Source of the DNA: Lacticaseibacillus casei DSM 20011 = JCM 1134 = ATCC 393
GTDB taxonomy: Bacteria; Bacillota; Bacilli; Lactobacillales; Lactobacillaceae
Direction of reading: 5' to 3'
Assembly (NCBI RefSeq): GCF_000829055.1
Contig: NZ_AP012544.1
Coordinates: forward strand, 2,108,001-2,172,000
Length of the DNA: 64,000 bases
Of the stretch, positions 49,271 to 57,596 are shown in pieces. The notes under the pieces are model-generated. The model saw only the letters and a program-made list of their open reading frames with translations, had not been told where the DNA came from and did no database searches. Made by a program: the position numbers and the translations under genes. Numbering within the stretch: the stretch's first letter is position 1; every line of letters begins with the position of its first letter.

Positions 49271-49363
49271 CGTCCGCCTTCCTTTCCAGAAACTTTGATT
49301 CGCCTATTTTAGCAATTAATCCAGTGAGTGACCAGTTAGACGAATCAGATGGCTCTCATAGAA

Positions 49364-49480
49364 AACGCGTTCTCTGGCGCAGAAGTCTGCGTGTAAGGAC
49401 CTTGGTCGCAATGGCCAAAGCCCGGCCATTACGCCCAAGGCCACTTACACTCCGACTTCTAACCGCGCCAGTTCACGCTC
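49364..49480 (+). repeat. Family A foldback repeat, copy A7
   Basis: Near-consensus copy running AACGCGTTCTCTGGCGCAG to CGCCAGTTCACGCTC, with ACCTTGG/CCAAGG and a GGCC/GGCC inner stem. It lies between the membrane-protein gene and the folT terminator in a 304-bp gap. Confidence 0.9.
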
Positions 49481-49482
49481 TC

Positions 49483-49543
49483 AAAAAAGCAGCAGCAACC
49501 TTCTCAGTCACCTAGAAGATGACCGAGAAACTTGCCACTGCTT
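49483..49543 (-). terminator. Terminator of folT
   Basis: AGCAGTGGCAA and TTGCTGCTGCT arms plus an inner TTTCTCGGTCA/TGACTGAGAA pair form a long stem followed by TTTTTT on the minus strand. Confidence 0.85.
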
Positions 49544-49574
49544 ATCTAAACGTTTTTTAAAAGACAATCGTCAA

Positions 49575-50102
49575 TTAAAGATGCGGCCGAATCCGTTCGA
49601 CGGCTTTTAACGTCCCATAAGACAGTGCCGTCTGGATCGGTAACATGACCACGTTCTTAATCGTTCGTGGCCAGATAATTCCCTGCCAAGGCGTCCCCAT
49701 CATGTTCAGCCACAGCGTTGTCAAAATGACATTACTGATCAGCAACACCAACCCGACACCAAGTAACGTCCGCATAACCGTTACCTTCTTGCCGTGGAAG
49801 AACATGCCGTAAATCATCGCAGCAATTGCGGCACTAAGCGTGAACCCGGGAAAATTGGCGCCCGGATTGAAGACCATAATCGACAACTGGTCATTCAAAG
49901 CAGCGGCACCCGCGGCCAGCCATGGTCCGAAATAATACCCCATCAAAATGGTGGCGAAAAATGCCGGACTGATCTTAAGCCATGGCGTACCAAAAGAAAA
50001 ACGGCCCAAAACAATCTGCATCGCCATCAACATGGCCATATACACGATATTCCGGGTGGAAAGCTTGGGACTACTGAACGATAAAACTTGCATAAGCTGC
50101 AA
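49575..50102 (-). CDS. folT: Folate ECF transporter substrate-binding subunit FolT
   Basis: 175 residues with about six helices. The S-component motif [22 protein letters not shown] (here in part: [10 protein letters not shown]) is followed by the folate-binding [13 protein letters not shown]. FolT captures folate for the shared EcfAAT module. A tetrahydrofolate riboswitch leader lies immediately upstream, which confirms the substrate. Its GGAG site is buried in a hairpin. It is monocistronic with a terminator. Confidence 0.93.
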   Translation of the reverse strand: MQLMQVLSFSSPKLSTRNIVYMAMLMAMQIVLGRFSFGTPWLKISPAFFATILMGYYFGPWLAAGAAALNDQLSIMVFNPGANFPGFTLSAAIAAMIYGMFFHGKKVTVMRTLLGVGLVLLISNVILTTLWLNMMGTPWQGIIWPRTIKNVVMLPIQTALSYGTLKAVERIRPHL

Positions 50103-50226
50103 TCTCCTTTTTTGCGGAGACGCCTAAATATCAGGCGAATGCGGCATCTGCACCGCGACTTTCGTCTTCGTCTGCCGTTCACATTCCGTTCCAGCAGCAC
50201 TTAACGCGCAGATTCCTACTCCTAGA
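50103..50226 (-). promoter_or_regulatory. Tetrahydrofolate (THF) riboswitch with SD-sequestering hairpin
   Basis: On the minus strand the conserved aptamer segments appear in order: GCGTTAAGTG, the GAACGGAATGT loop, and ACGAAGACGAAAGTCGCGGTG. P2 is ATCTGC/GCAGAT, P3 CTGC/GGCAG and P4 GAC/GTC. Downstream, GTCTCC pairs with the ribosome binding GGAGAT (50102-50122), so translation control is likely. THF-family riboswitches repress folate uptake when reduced folates are abundant. Aptamer about 50129-50226. Confidence 0.9.
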
Positions 50227-50505
50227 TTTTGGCACGAGTTCTATCGTACACCGAAAGTTAACCAAAAGAAACCCCTTGAACGTTCGCATCAGCACTTAAA
50301 GGCAGGCTCAACCATTGACGCCATCGTGAAAATTATCTCACGACTTTCTCGGTATTTTTTAGCGCTACACCAAGTCTGCTACCAGATTGGTCCGCTAAAA
50401 TGATGCCTCGTAAGCAAATTTTTCTTAGTTGCTCAAAACTCCCTGACAAAGGGATTCCCTCAAAGGCGGTGTACTCAGAATTTTGGGTACGCCGCCAATT
50501 TTATG
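50227..50505. other. Intergenic region with unassigned hairpin
   Basis: About 280 bp with no ORF. It contains a GGCGGTGTAC...GTACGCCGCC hairpin (50465-50496) ending in AATTTTA, and a shorter CTCCCTGACAAAGGGA structure upstream of it. No gene on either strand explains a terminator here. It should also contain the folT promoter. Confidence 0.5.
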
Positions 50506-50624
50506 TGAGCGTGAGCCAGCGCGCTTAGGAGTCGGAGTGTAAGCGGCCTTGGGCGTGATGGCCCGGGCTTAGGCCATCACGCCCAAGGCCCTTACACGCA
50601 AACTCCTCCGCCGGCGAACGCGTC
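50506..50624 (-). repeat. Family A foldback repeat, copy A8
   Basis: Consensus-like copy in reverse orientation, GAGCGTGAGCCAGCGCG to CCGCCGGCGAACGCGT. A second fragment of the end (GAACGCGTTATGG) follows at 50630. The inner ATGGCC/GGCCAT and CTTGGGC/GCCCAAG arms pair fully. It lies between the folT leader and the asparaginase gene. Confidence 0.9.
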
Positions 50625-50755
50625 ATGGTGAACGCGTTATGGGCGTAAGAACACCATAACCCACCAAATACTGCAACAATCTCACTTCCCGCATAGACTT
50701 GCACTCAAAACTCCGTATAATAAGTCTCGATAACCTTTGAAAGGAAGCTTTGACC

Positions 50756-51730
50756 GTGACTAAACATATTCTCGTTTTACATACTGGCGGCACCATCTCC
50801 ATGACCGAAACCAGAGACGGCGACATCATGCCCAGCAAGCATAATCCATTGCTCGGCGCCGATAGTTTTGTGCCAGCCGGCGTCGAACTGACTAGTGAGG
50901 AGATTTTTAATCTACCATCGCCGCACATGACTCCGGAGCGGATGCTCACCTTAGTCAAACGCATCCGCCAAGCGGAAAAAGACGGCGCTGACGGGGTGGT
51001 CGTCACCCACGGTACGGATACTTTAGAAGAAACCGCCTATTTTTTGGATCTCACCCTGGATTCCGCCATGCCGGTCGTTGTCACCGGCGCCATGCGTTCC
51101 AGTAACGAAATTGGCAGCGATGGGCTAGAAAATCTGCAAAGCGCGATTAAAACCGCTGCCAGCGACGAGTCGCGGAACAAGGGCACCTTGGTCGTGATGA
51201 ATGATGAAATCCATACCGCCCGTTTTGTGACCAAAACCCACACCACCAACGTCGCAACTTTTCGGACGCCGACATTCGGGCCGGTTGGGCTTGTCACCAA
51301 AGATGGTGTGCGTTTCTTCCAAGAGTTGATCAACCAGGAAGTCTGTGCCATTGACCACCTTGTCGACCACGTCTTCTTGATCAAGGCATACGCAGGAATG
51401 GACGGCACGTTGTTTGACGCGCTCCCGGAAAACATCCACGGTCTGACCATTGAAGCACTCGGCGCCGGTAATCTCCCACCAGCCACCTTGCCGGCTATCC
51501 AGCGGCTACTAGACCGGCACGTGCCGATCGTGCTGGTCTCCCGCTGCTTCAATGGGGTTGCTCAAGCCGTCTACAATTACGAAGGCGGCGGCGTCCAGCT
51601 CAAAAAAATGGGCATCATCTTCTGTCAGGGACTCAACGGCCAGAAAGCGCGCATCAAGCTGCAAGTTGGTCTGAGTGATGGCAAACGCGGCCAAGCGCTC
51701 GCTGACTTCGTTGATAATGCCGTGAGTTAA
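50756..51730 (+). CDS. L-asparaginase
   Basis: 324 residues from GTG, with AAAGGA 10 nt before; a TTG at 50750 is the alternative. The first catalytic Thr is in HTGGTISM and the second in VTHGTDTLEETA (HGTDT). It hydrolyses asparagine to aspartate and ammonia. No signal peptide, so it is a cytoplasmic type I-like enzyme. It is monocistronic: TATAAT at 50716-50721 upstream and a strong terminator downstream. Confidence 0.94.
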   Translation: MTKHILVLHTGGTISMTETRDGDIMPSKHNPLLGADSFVPAGVELTSEEIFNLPSPHMTPERMLTLVKRIRQAEKDGADGVVVTHGTDTLEETAYFLDLTLDSAMPVVVTGAMRSSNEIGSDGLENLQSAIKTAASDESRNKGTLVVMNDEIHTARFVTKTHTTNVATFRTPTFGPVGLVTKDGVRFFQELINQEVCAIDHLVDHVFLIKAYAGMDGTLFDALPENIHGLTIEALGAGNLPPATLPAIQRLLDRHVPIVLVSRCFNGVAQAVYNYEGGGVQLKKMGIIFCQGLNGQKARIKLQVGLSDGKRGQALADFVDNAVS

Positions 51731-51745
51731 TTGAGCTAATGAATG

Positions 51746-51791
51746 AAAAGCAGTTCTAGGCGACAGATTTTGTCCCTAGAACTGCTTTTTT
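51746..51791. terminator. Bidirectional terminator
   Basis: AAAAGCAGTTCTAG and CTAGAACTGCTTTT, perfect arms, between the convergent asparaginase and thioesterase genes. Confidence 0.93.
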
Positions 51792-51818
51792 GGCACTTTA
51801 GCATGAGTCATACAAAAC

Positions 51819-52562
51819 TTACGCTTTAAAATCATCCCAAATCATCTGGGCCTCGGCGTTCACTTCACCATCGGTAATAACCCGATGTAAGGTTCGCATG
51901 GGGTCATCCGGATCAGCCTGAAATTGGGCTTTTGGACTCGTCCCATACGCCACTTCGCGCTCGTAACGAATGTCGGCACCTCGCAAGGTATGTGAACTCA
52001 AAAAGTCATAGCCAAGGCTATTTTCCATCCACTCCAGATAATGGGCATTGTTCACATGGCCATTGCTGTCAATGTCAAAATAGCGCACATGAAACGTCTC
52101 TTCGCCATCCGGTTGATCAACCTTCTTGAATCGCGGGAACCGTTTGATTTTGCGATCGGAAACCGCACCAACCCGTTCAACAAGCTCAGGAATAACGTCA
52201 ACGATCTTACGCGTGCGCAAGTCCATAATGACCCAATTGCTGCTGACGGAAACAAGCCGGTTACCTTGCGCATCGTCAATCCAGTAATCACGGTAAGTAA
52301 AATATTTATTGTAAGTCGTAGCTTCGGTCCCGACCCGCAGCAGTTCTTCGATTTTTGGCATACGTTGGATTTCCATGTGATATTGGGTGATCACCCAACC
52401 TGCGTGGAATTCACTGATGGCATCAATGCCGGCATGCAGCTTCTCCAACTGACGTTCAGACACTTCTAGCATCACATTCATCGTATTGGCTAAGCCCGCA
52501 CGGCCAAACCGATCACCCAGAAAGCCTGGAATGCGATAATCTTCTTCATAGACTTTTCCCAT
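51819..52562 (-). CDS. Acyl-ACP thioesterase (FatA/FatB type)
   Basis: 247 residues from ATG after AGAAGGGA; the frame opens upstream into repeat DNA. It has two hot-dog repeats; the catalytic region is FDIDSNGHVNNAHYLEWM (Asn-x-His plus NN, as in FAT enzymes) near residue 165. It releases fatty acids from acyl-ACP, or tunes chain length, in the cytoplasm. Such short bacterial FAT proteins are typical of lactobacilli. It lies downstream of repeat A9. Confidence 0.92.
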   Translation of the reverse strand: MGKVYEEDYRIPGFLGDRFGRAGLANTMNVMLEVSERQLEKLHAGIDAISEFHAGWVITQYHMEIQRMPKIEELLRVGTEATTYNKYFTYRDYWIDDAQGNRLVSVSSNWVIMDLRTRKIVDVIPELVERVGAVSDRKIKRFPRFKKVDQPDGEETFHVRYFDIDSNGHVNNAHYLEWMENSLGYDFLSSHTLRGADIRYEREVAYGTSPKAQFQADPDDPMRTLHRVITDGEVNAEAQMIWDDFKA

Positions 52563-52613
52563 GAAAATCCCTTCTCTTTCGTTTCGACTTGTTTCTGTTA
52601 GTCGGTGCTCAAG

Positions 52614-52640
52614 CGCGCGTACTGGCGCTGGTTCACGCTC
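52614..52640 (+). repeat. Deletion remnant of a family A repeat
   Basis: GCGCGTACTGGCGC joined directly to TGGTTCACGCTC: the left and right ends of a family A element with the middle missing. It lies eight bp before copy A9, so a tandem pair has probably lost one core. Confidence 0.55.
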
Positions 52641-52648
52641 TCCCTTAA

Positions 52649-52764
52649 ACGCGCTCACTGGCGCAGAAGTCTGCGTGTAAGGACCTCAGGCATAATGGCC
52701 TTAGCCCGGGCCATCACACCTGAGGCCACTTACACTCCGACTTCTAACCGCGCCGGTTCACGCT
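52649..52764 (+). repeat. Family A foldback repeat, copy A9
   Basis: Copy with the core stem changed to CCTCAGG/CCTGAGG where others have CCTTGG/CCAAGG, a paired change. Its right end supplies the last codons and the stop of rsmI. Confidence 0.9.
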
Positions 52765-53619
52765 TCTCCCTAATTCGTGATAAGCATCATACACCACTTG
52801 TTTAGCAACCCCGTTTTGCTTGGCGACCAGCTTGATCGCTGCATTCGGTTTGGCGCCGGTGGCAACGATGGCGGCCACTTGGTCTTTGAACGGTGCCGCG
52901 CTTTTGACAACTGGCTTATCCGGTGCTCCTGCTACCATGATCACAAATTCGCCTTTCAACTCATTCTCGGCATACGTTTGCAGTTCCGTGATCGTCCCGC
53001 GGATAAAGGTTTCGAACTTTTTGGTCAATTCTCGCGCCAAAACGGCCTGGCGATCACCGAACGCTTCCAACATCGCAGCAAGGGTTTTCCCGACCCGATG
53101 TGGGCTTTCATAGAACAAAAGCGTTGCCGGTTCAGTCGCCAACTTGGCCAAAATGCGTTGCTTTTCGCCGGCTTTGCGCGGTAGAAACCCATAAAACAAA
53201 AATGGCTGTGGCGCCAATCCGGAGGCAATCAAGGCCGTTGTCGCAGCATTGGCCCCTGGTAGCGGAACCACCGGCACACCATGTTCAATCGCCGCATGGA
53301 CCAATTCCTTACCGGGATCGGAAATCGACGGCATCCCCGCGTCACTCACCTGAGCAATCGTCTGCCCGGCCTCCAGTTTCGCCAACAACTCCGGAATGCG
53401 CATTTGGGTATTATGTTCGTGAAATGAAATGGTTTTGGTCGTAATCGCAAAATGATTCAACAACATCTGCGTATGGCGCGTATCTTCCGCGGCAATTAAA
53501 TCAGCCGTTTTCAAAATTGCCACCGCCCGAAAAGTCATATCGTCCAGATTTCCGATCGGCGTCGGCACCAGATACAAAGTCCCGGTGGTATGCGACCCAA
53601 AGCTTCGTCGCTGCTCCAA
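52744..53619 (-). CDS. rsmI: 16S rRNA (cytidine-1402-2'-O)-methyltransferase RsmI
   Basis: 291 residues from a TTG placed 7 nt after GGGGAG, giving MEQRRSF, comparable to the Bacillus homologue's start; ATG at 53634 is the alternative. It shows GTLYLVPTPIGNLDD, AAEDTRHTQ, VSDAGMPSISDPG and LPGANAATTAL, all hallmark. It methylates C1402 of 16S rRNA with SAM. The C-terminus runs into repeat A9: YHELG is followed by RSVNRRG and a TAG stop, both encoded by the repeat. Confidence 0.94.
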   Translation of the reverse strand: MEQRRSFGSHTTGTLYLVPTPIGNLDDMTFRAVAILKTADLIAAEDTRHTQMLLNHFAITTKTISFHEHNTQMRIPELLAKLEAGQTIAQVSDAGMPSISDPGKELVHAAIEHGVPVVPLPGANAATTALIASGLAPQPFLFYGFLPRKAGEKQRILAKLATEPATLLFYESPHRVGKTLAAMLEAFGDRQAVLARELTKKFETFIRGTITELQTYAENELKGEFVIMVAGAPDKPVVKSAAPFKDQVAAIVATGAKPNAAIKLVAKQNGVAKQVVYDAYHELGRSVNRRG

Positions 53620-53620
53620 A

Positions 53621-53959
53621 TCAATTCTCCCCATAAATAATATCAAGACAAAAGGCGCATGGCTCGTCATTAACCCGGCGCTGGCCATAAAACATCGGGC
53701 AAACGTGGAATCCTTCATTGTAGAGGCTTTCCAGGTTCTGCTTCGACTTGGATAACTCGACGCCGCCATCGCTGGTTTTGTTGTCATCTTTTTCCAGCTC
53801 TGCCAGGTGCTGACGCAGATGCTTATTCTCGATTTCAAGTTCCGCGTTACATTCTAGCGTCTCCGCCATATCGTCTTTCATCGCCGCAATTTCCTTGAGC
53901 ATCTGCTGGGCGTGTTTCTCAAGGACTAAGAAACCATCGTACAGTTCTTTCTTTTCCAC
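53621..53959 (-). CDS. yabA: Replication initiation control protein YabA
   Basis: 112 residues from GTG after AAGGGTGATC. An N-terminal coiled coil (residues ~1-55, four-helix tetramerisation) is joined to a C-terminal zinc domain with His and three Cys ([23 protein letters not shown]). YabA links DnaA to the DnaN clamp and prevents over-initiation. It follows holB by 4 bp, and the rsmI start lies at its stop. Conserved order with holB and rsmI. Confidence 0.95.
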   Translation of the reverse strand: MEKKELYDGFLVLEKHAQQMLKEIAAMKDDMAETLECNAELEIENKHLRQHLAELEKDDNKTSDGGVELSKSKQNLESLYNEGFHVCPMFYGQRRVNDEPCAFCLDIIYGEN

Positions 53960-53963
53960 AAGA

Positions 53964-54941
53964 TCACCCTTCTAAGAGTTTAAGCATTAACTGTTCTGTT
54001 GCCGACTGAAACGTCACATTCTGGCTCAAGCGCACCTGCGCCGTTAAAATGGCCTGCAAATCATCGGTCAGTTGCCGACTCGATAACTTCGCCAACGCAG
54101 CAACCGCCGGGATATCCAGCTGTTGCGTCGCCGCAATTTCAAAATGGCGATTCAAGGCATCGGCATACGCCAAGCCGATCAGCGCTAAAATCTGACGTTG
54201 TGCCGCAGCATCCTTGGCAACCGGTAACAATTGGGTCTGCACCCGCACAAAGCTTTCAGGATCATGGTCAGCCAAACGGTCCAACAACTGAAACACGCGA
54301 TTGACCCGATCCTGGAAGTCCTCGGCAGTCAATAATTCCTGAGCTTCGCTGACATTACCGGTTAACCGGCCAGCCACCCGCGCCAATTGCGGATTGGCAC
54401 CGTCTTCTTCTAATTTGGCAATCACCGCTTGCCGATCAGGGCTTTGGAACGTAATCACCTGCGCCCGCGATAAAATCGTTGGCAAAAGTTGATTTTTCGA
54501 TGATGCAGTGAGAATCACCGTCATGCCCGGCACTGGTTCTTCAAAAAACTTCAGCAGCGAATTAGCCGCTCCTGCCGTCATTTTATCAGCATCTTCAACG
54601 ATAAACACGCGGCGGTTGCCTTCCACACCGGTTTTGCTCATTTCCTGTTTCAAGTTGCGAATATCATCCACCTTAATGCTTTGGGTACTGGTTTTGAGCA
54701 CCATCACATCCGGGTGATTGTGATTCAAAATACGTTCACACTCAGGACATTCGCCACAAGGAGCACCGTCTTGGACATTTTGGCAAAATAGGCGCAAGGC
54801 AATCCATTCAGCCAGTTCCAACTTACCGGCACCTTTTGGCCCCACAAACAAATAGGATTGGGCCAGTTGCTTGCGGTCAATGATTCGGGCAAATTGGGCG
54901 ACTAACTTAGGCTGCAACGAATCAATCAAAAACTTAGCCAT
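53964..54941 (-). CDS. holB: DNA polymerase III delta' subunit
   Basis: 325 residues. Clamp-loader AAA+ fold: [16 protein letters not shown] (P-loop), a zinc cluster [40 protein letters not shown] and an arginine-finger-free C-terminal part. It is part of the DnaX complex that loads the sliding clamp. The ATG overlaps the darA stop by 1 nt (TAATG), and yabA follows. Standard arrangement. Confidence 0.95.
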   Translation of the reverse strand: MAKFLIDSLQPKLVAQFARIIDRKQLAQSYLFVGPKGAGKLELAEWIALRLFCQNVQDGAPCGECPECERILNHNHPDVMVLKTSTQSIKVDDIRNLKQEMSKTGVEGNRRVFIVEDADKMTAGAANSLLKFFEEPVPGMTVILTASSKNQLLPTILSRAQVITFQSPDRQAVIAKLEEDGANPQLARVAGRLTGNVSEAQELLTAEDFQDRVNRVFQLLDRLADHDPESFVRVQTQLLPVAKDAAAQRQILALIGLAYADALNRHFEIAATQQLDIPAVAALAKLSSRQLTDDLQAILTAQVRLSQNVTFQSATEQLMLKLLEG

Positions 54942-55270
54942 TAGAAGCGGTGAAAAGATTCAATCGGCAAGACAAAGACGGTGGCGCCGCCGACTTGAAC
55001 CTCAACTGGATAAGCCATGGAACTGTCTGATGTCGCATCAAGATTAACCGGCGGCGTCATAAACTGTTGCCGGGTCTGCGAGGTTTCCTTGATAATCTTC
55101 AACACGTCATCGACCCGTTCATCCGCAACCCCGATGATAAACGTCGTATTCCCCGCCTTCAGAAAGCCGCCCGTGGTGGACAACTTGGTCGCCTGAATGT
55201 TGGCATCAATAAATTGACTGCTGAGTAAGTTACTATCTTTATCTTGAACAATTGCGAGAATGAGTTTCAT
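54941..55270 (-). CDS. darA: Cyclic di-AMP receptor DarA (PstA, PII-like)
   Basis: 109 residues from ATG after AAGGAGG; the frame opens into repeat A10. It begins MKLILAIVQDKDSNLLSSQF with TKLSTTGGFLKAGNTTF, the ligand-binding P-loop/T-loop region, and VQVGGATVFVLPIESFHRF at the end. It is a PII-like trimer that binds c-di-AMP. It follows tmk, but with a family A repeat in between. KimA, another c-di-AMP-controlled protein, is in the same window. Confidence 0.94.
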   Translation of the reverse strand: MKLILAIVQDKDSNLLSSQFIDANIQATKLSTTGGFLKAGNTTFIIGVADERVDDVLKIIKETSQTRQQFMTPPVNLDATSDSSMAYPVEVQVGGATVFVLPIESFHRF

Positions 55271-55295
55271 GTGTCTTTTGCCTCCTTGTGAGAGT

Positions 55296-55413
55296 GAGCG
55301 TGAGCCAGCCCGGTTAGAAACCGGAGTGTAAGCGGCCTTGAGCATGATGGCCCGGGCTTAGGCCATTGCGCTCAAGGTCCTTACACGCAGGTTTCTGGGC
55401 TGGCGAACGCGTT
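55296..55413 (-). repeat. Family A foldback repeat, copy A10
   Basis: Reverse-orientation copy, GAGCGTGAGCCAGCCCGG to GGGCTGGCGAACGCGTT. Its core is CTTGAGC/GCTCAAG where others have CTTGGGC-type arms, and the outer stem is GCCAGCCC/GGGCTGGC, both paired variants. It stands inside the otherwise tight tmk-darA operon (163-bp gap). Confidence 0.9.
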
Positions 55414-55433
55414 ATGGTGAGCATGCAGCACCA

Positions 55434-56078
55434 TCATCCAAACAACGATGGGAATCGCTTCGTAATCGCCGTCTCTGCTGCCGTGATGACGAACGCAAGC
55501 GGCTGAGTGGCATCAACCGTGACAATTCGCGTTGGATTATCCGCCACCAACTTCATATAAGCCGAATGAACGCGTTCGTGAAAGGCTAGGCTTTCCTGAT
55601 CGAGTCGGTCATATTGGCGCTCATGTTGATGGGCCGCAATCCGATCCAAACCGATCTGCACCGGCACGTCTAAGTAAATCGTTAAATCCGGCTCAAGCCC
55701 GGCTGTTGCAAACTGATTCATTTGCAAAACCGCCTGTGTACCGATTTGCCGACCACCGCCTTGATAGGCAACGGAGCTATCGACAAACCGGTCACAGATA
55801 ACAATATCACCTTGTGCAAGCGCCGGTTTGATCACCTCGACCAAATGCTGTCGTCTAGAAGCCGCATAGAGTAATGCTTCGGTACGCGCATCCATCTCTG
55901 TATTAGCTGGATCAAGGATCACGTCACGAATCTTTTCGGAAATCTTGGCGCCTCCGGGTTCTCTGGTGAGATGCAAAGCGGCCTGTGATTGCGACTTAAG
56001 CCTTGGAATTAATGCTTGCAAGACACTGGTTTTTCCTGCACCATCCGGGCCTTCAAATGTGATAAACGTCCCTGTCAC
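55434..56078 (-). CDS. tmk: Thymidylate kinase
   Basis: 214 residues from GTG after AAGGAG. P-loop GPDGAGKTS at 10-18, LTREPGGAKI, CDRFVDSSVAYQGGGRQIG (DR[FY] motif) and a LID-type region rich in Arg. It phosphorylates dTMP to dTDP. It precedes darA-holB-yabA-rsmI in the common order. Full length. Confidence 0.96.
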   Translation of the reverse strand: MTGTFITFEGPDGAGKTSVLQALIPRLKSQSQAALHLTREPGGAKISEKIRDVILDPANTEMDARTEALLYAASRRQHLVEVIKPALAQGDIVICDRFVDSSVAYQGGGRQIGTQAVLQMNQFATAGLEPDLTIYLDVPVQIGLDRIAAHQHERQYDRLDQESLAFHERVHSAYMKLVADNPTRIVTVDATQPLAFVITAAETAITKRFPSLFG

Positions 56079-56324
56079 GATATGCTGCTCCTTTTTTAGA
56101 ATTAAGTCTATTTTACTTGATATGTTTCACAATTAAAAATTTATCTGCGCCGGTGAACATTCAAAACGCCCCAACGATGATACTGAAAAAAGAAAAACGG
56201 CCATGGTCGATCTTATCGTGCGATCATCACCATTTGCCGTCAATCGAAAAGCTATATTCAGTGAATCAGAATCATCTTATGGTCTATTTAACATGGTACG
56301 CGGTCCATAACTAAGTCGGCGCTT

Positions 56325-56588
56325 TTACAAATCCCTAAACTCCGCAATCTGCTCGGCAGCGACCTTAGCAACAACCTCACCTTTGATCTTACGAGTGCGC
56401 GCCTCGCGGTAGAGAAAATCAAACAAGGCAGCTTCAAGCGCCACCTGTGATTTCGTCTCTTCGTCGACTTCGCGGAAAGTCGCAACAAGTTTGCGCTGAG
56501 CTGCCATCTGGTCACGAACTCGGTAAACAAGCATCATGAGTTCTTCGTCTTTTTCCTCTTTGACCTTGATCCGCTTGCGTCCAAACAT
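56325..56588 (-). CDS. DUF2508 family protein (YaaL-like)
   Basis: 87 residues of mostly charged helix beginning [20 protein letters not shown]. The ATG overlaps the recR stop by 1 nt (TAATG), the same partnership as yaaL-recR in Bacillus. No function is known; context ties it to recombination/replication genes. Gap 56079-56324 to tmk is 246 bp with no further gene. Confidence 0.85.
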   Translation of the reverse strand: MFGRKRIKVKEEKDEELMMLVYRVRDQMAAQRKLVATFREVDEETKSQVALEAALFDFLYREARTRKIKGEVVAKVAAEQIAEFRDL

Positions 56589-57187
56589 TACAGTTCAGTC
56601 CTTCCTTCAACGGCCTTCATTAACGTCATTTGATCGGCATATTCAATGTCACTGCCGACTGCCAGCCCGTGGGCAAGCCGGGTCACCTTGATGCCGGCCG
56701 GTTTGATGAGTCGCGCAAGGTATTGCGCGGTGGCTTCCCCTTCAGGCGTTGCGTTCGTCGCAATAATCACTTCTTTGACAGCCGTGTTCGTCTTCAAGCG
56801 CTTCAACAGACTTTCAATGTTCAGGTCTTCCGGTCCCCGGCCTTCAATCGGCGAAAGCACCCCATGAAGAACGTGGTAGAGGCCGTGATAATCCTGAGCC
56901 CGATCAATGCTCATCACATCTTTAGGCTGCTCAACGACCAGAATCGTACTTTGATCGCGGCTTTTATCCCGACAGATCGAACAAGGATCTTCATCGGTAA
57001 TATTGCCGCAAATCGAGCAATAATGCAGGTCTTCTTTAGCTGCCACCAGACTTTTGGCAAAAGCCGTCACATCATCCTTGTCCATATCAATCGTGTAAAA
57101 AGCCAGTCGGGTGGCTGTCTTCGCTCCGATGCCGGGCAAACGCATGTAACTGTCAATCAATTTACTGATTGGTTCCGGATATTGCAT
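56588..57187 (-). CDS. recR: Recombination protein RecR
   Basis: 199 residues from the ATG at 57187; an ATG two codons earlier crowds the AGAGGG site. It contains [14 protein letters not shown] (HhH), the zinc motif [16 protein letters not shown] and Toprim [10 protein letters not shown]. With RecO it loads RecA at gaps. It lies between ybaB and yaaL, a conserved cluster with dnaX. Confidence 0.96.
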   Translation of the reverse strand: MQYPEPISKLIDSYMRLPGIGAKTATRLAFYTIDMDKDDVTAFAKSLVAAKEDLHYCSICGNITDEDPCSICRDKSRDQSTILVVEQPKDVMSIDRAQDYHGLYHVLHGVLSPIEGRGPEDLNIESLLKRLKTNTAVKEVIIATNATPEGEATAQYLARLIKPAGIKVTRLAHGLAVGSDIEYADQMTLMKAVEGRTEL

Positions 57188-57271
57188 AGTCATCCCTCTT
57201 GCTGAAAACGTTCAAAACATTATGTGGCTGCAGTCGTCATCCTACCAAGTTGGATAGACTGGCGCGGCACG

Positions 57272-57580
57272 CTACATCGGCAAGCCGCGGGTATATTTAC
57301 CTAACTTGTCCTGAGTTTGCTTATCAATTTCACTCATCGCATGATTAACTGCCTCGAGGATCAAATCCTGCAACATATCAGGATCGTCAGGATCAATGGC
57401 TTCCGGCTTGATCTGAATATCTTTCATAACCTTTTCACCGGTGAATTTAACGATGACCATATCAGACGCTGACTTGCCCTCGAATTCCGTTGCATAAAGT
57501 TCCTTCTGTGCCGCCTGCATTTCCTTTTGCATCTTTTGCATTTGGCGCATCATACCTTGCATATTGCCCATTCCACGCAT
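57272..57580 (-). CDS. ybaB: Nucleoid-associated protein YbaB/EbfC
   Basis: 102 residues: a Met/Gln-rich N-terminus ([18 protein letters not shown]), [20 protein letters not shown] and [19 protein letters not shown]. It binds DNA as a dimer. It lies 16 bp after dnaX in the dnaX-ybaB-recR order. Confidence 0.95.
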   Translation of the reverse strand: MRGMGNMQGMMRQMQKMQKEMQAAQKELYATEFEGKSASDMVIVKFTGEKVMKDIQIKPEAIDPDDPDMLQDLILEAVNHAMSEIDKQTQDKLGKYTRGLPM

Positions 57581-57596
57581 ATTTGATCATCCTTTT

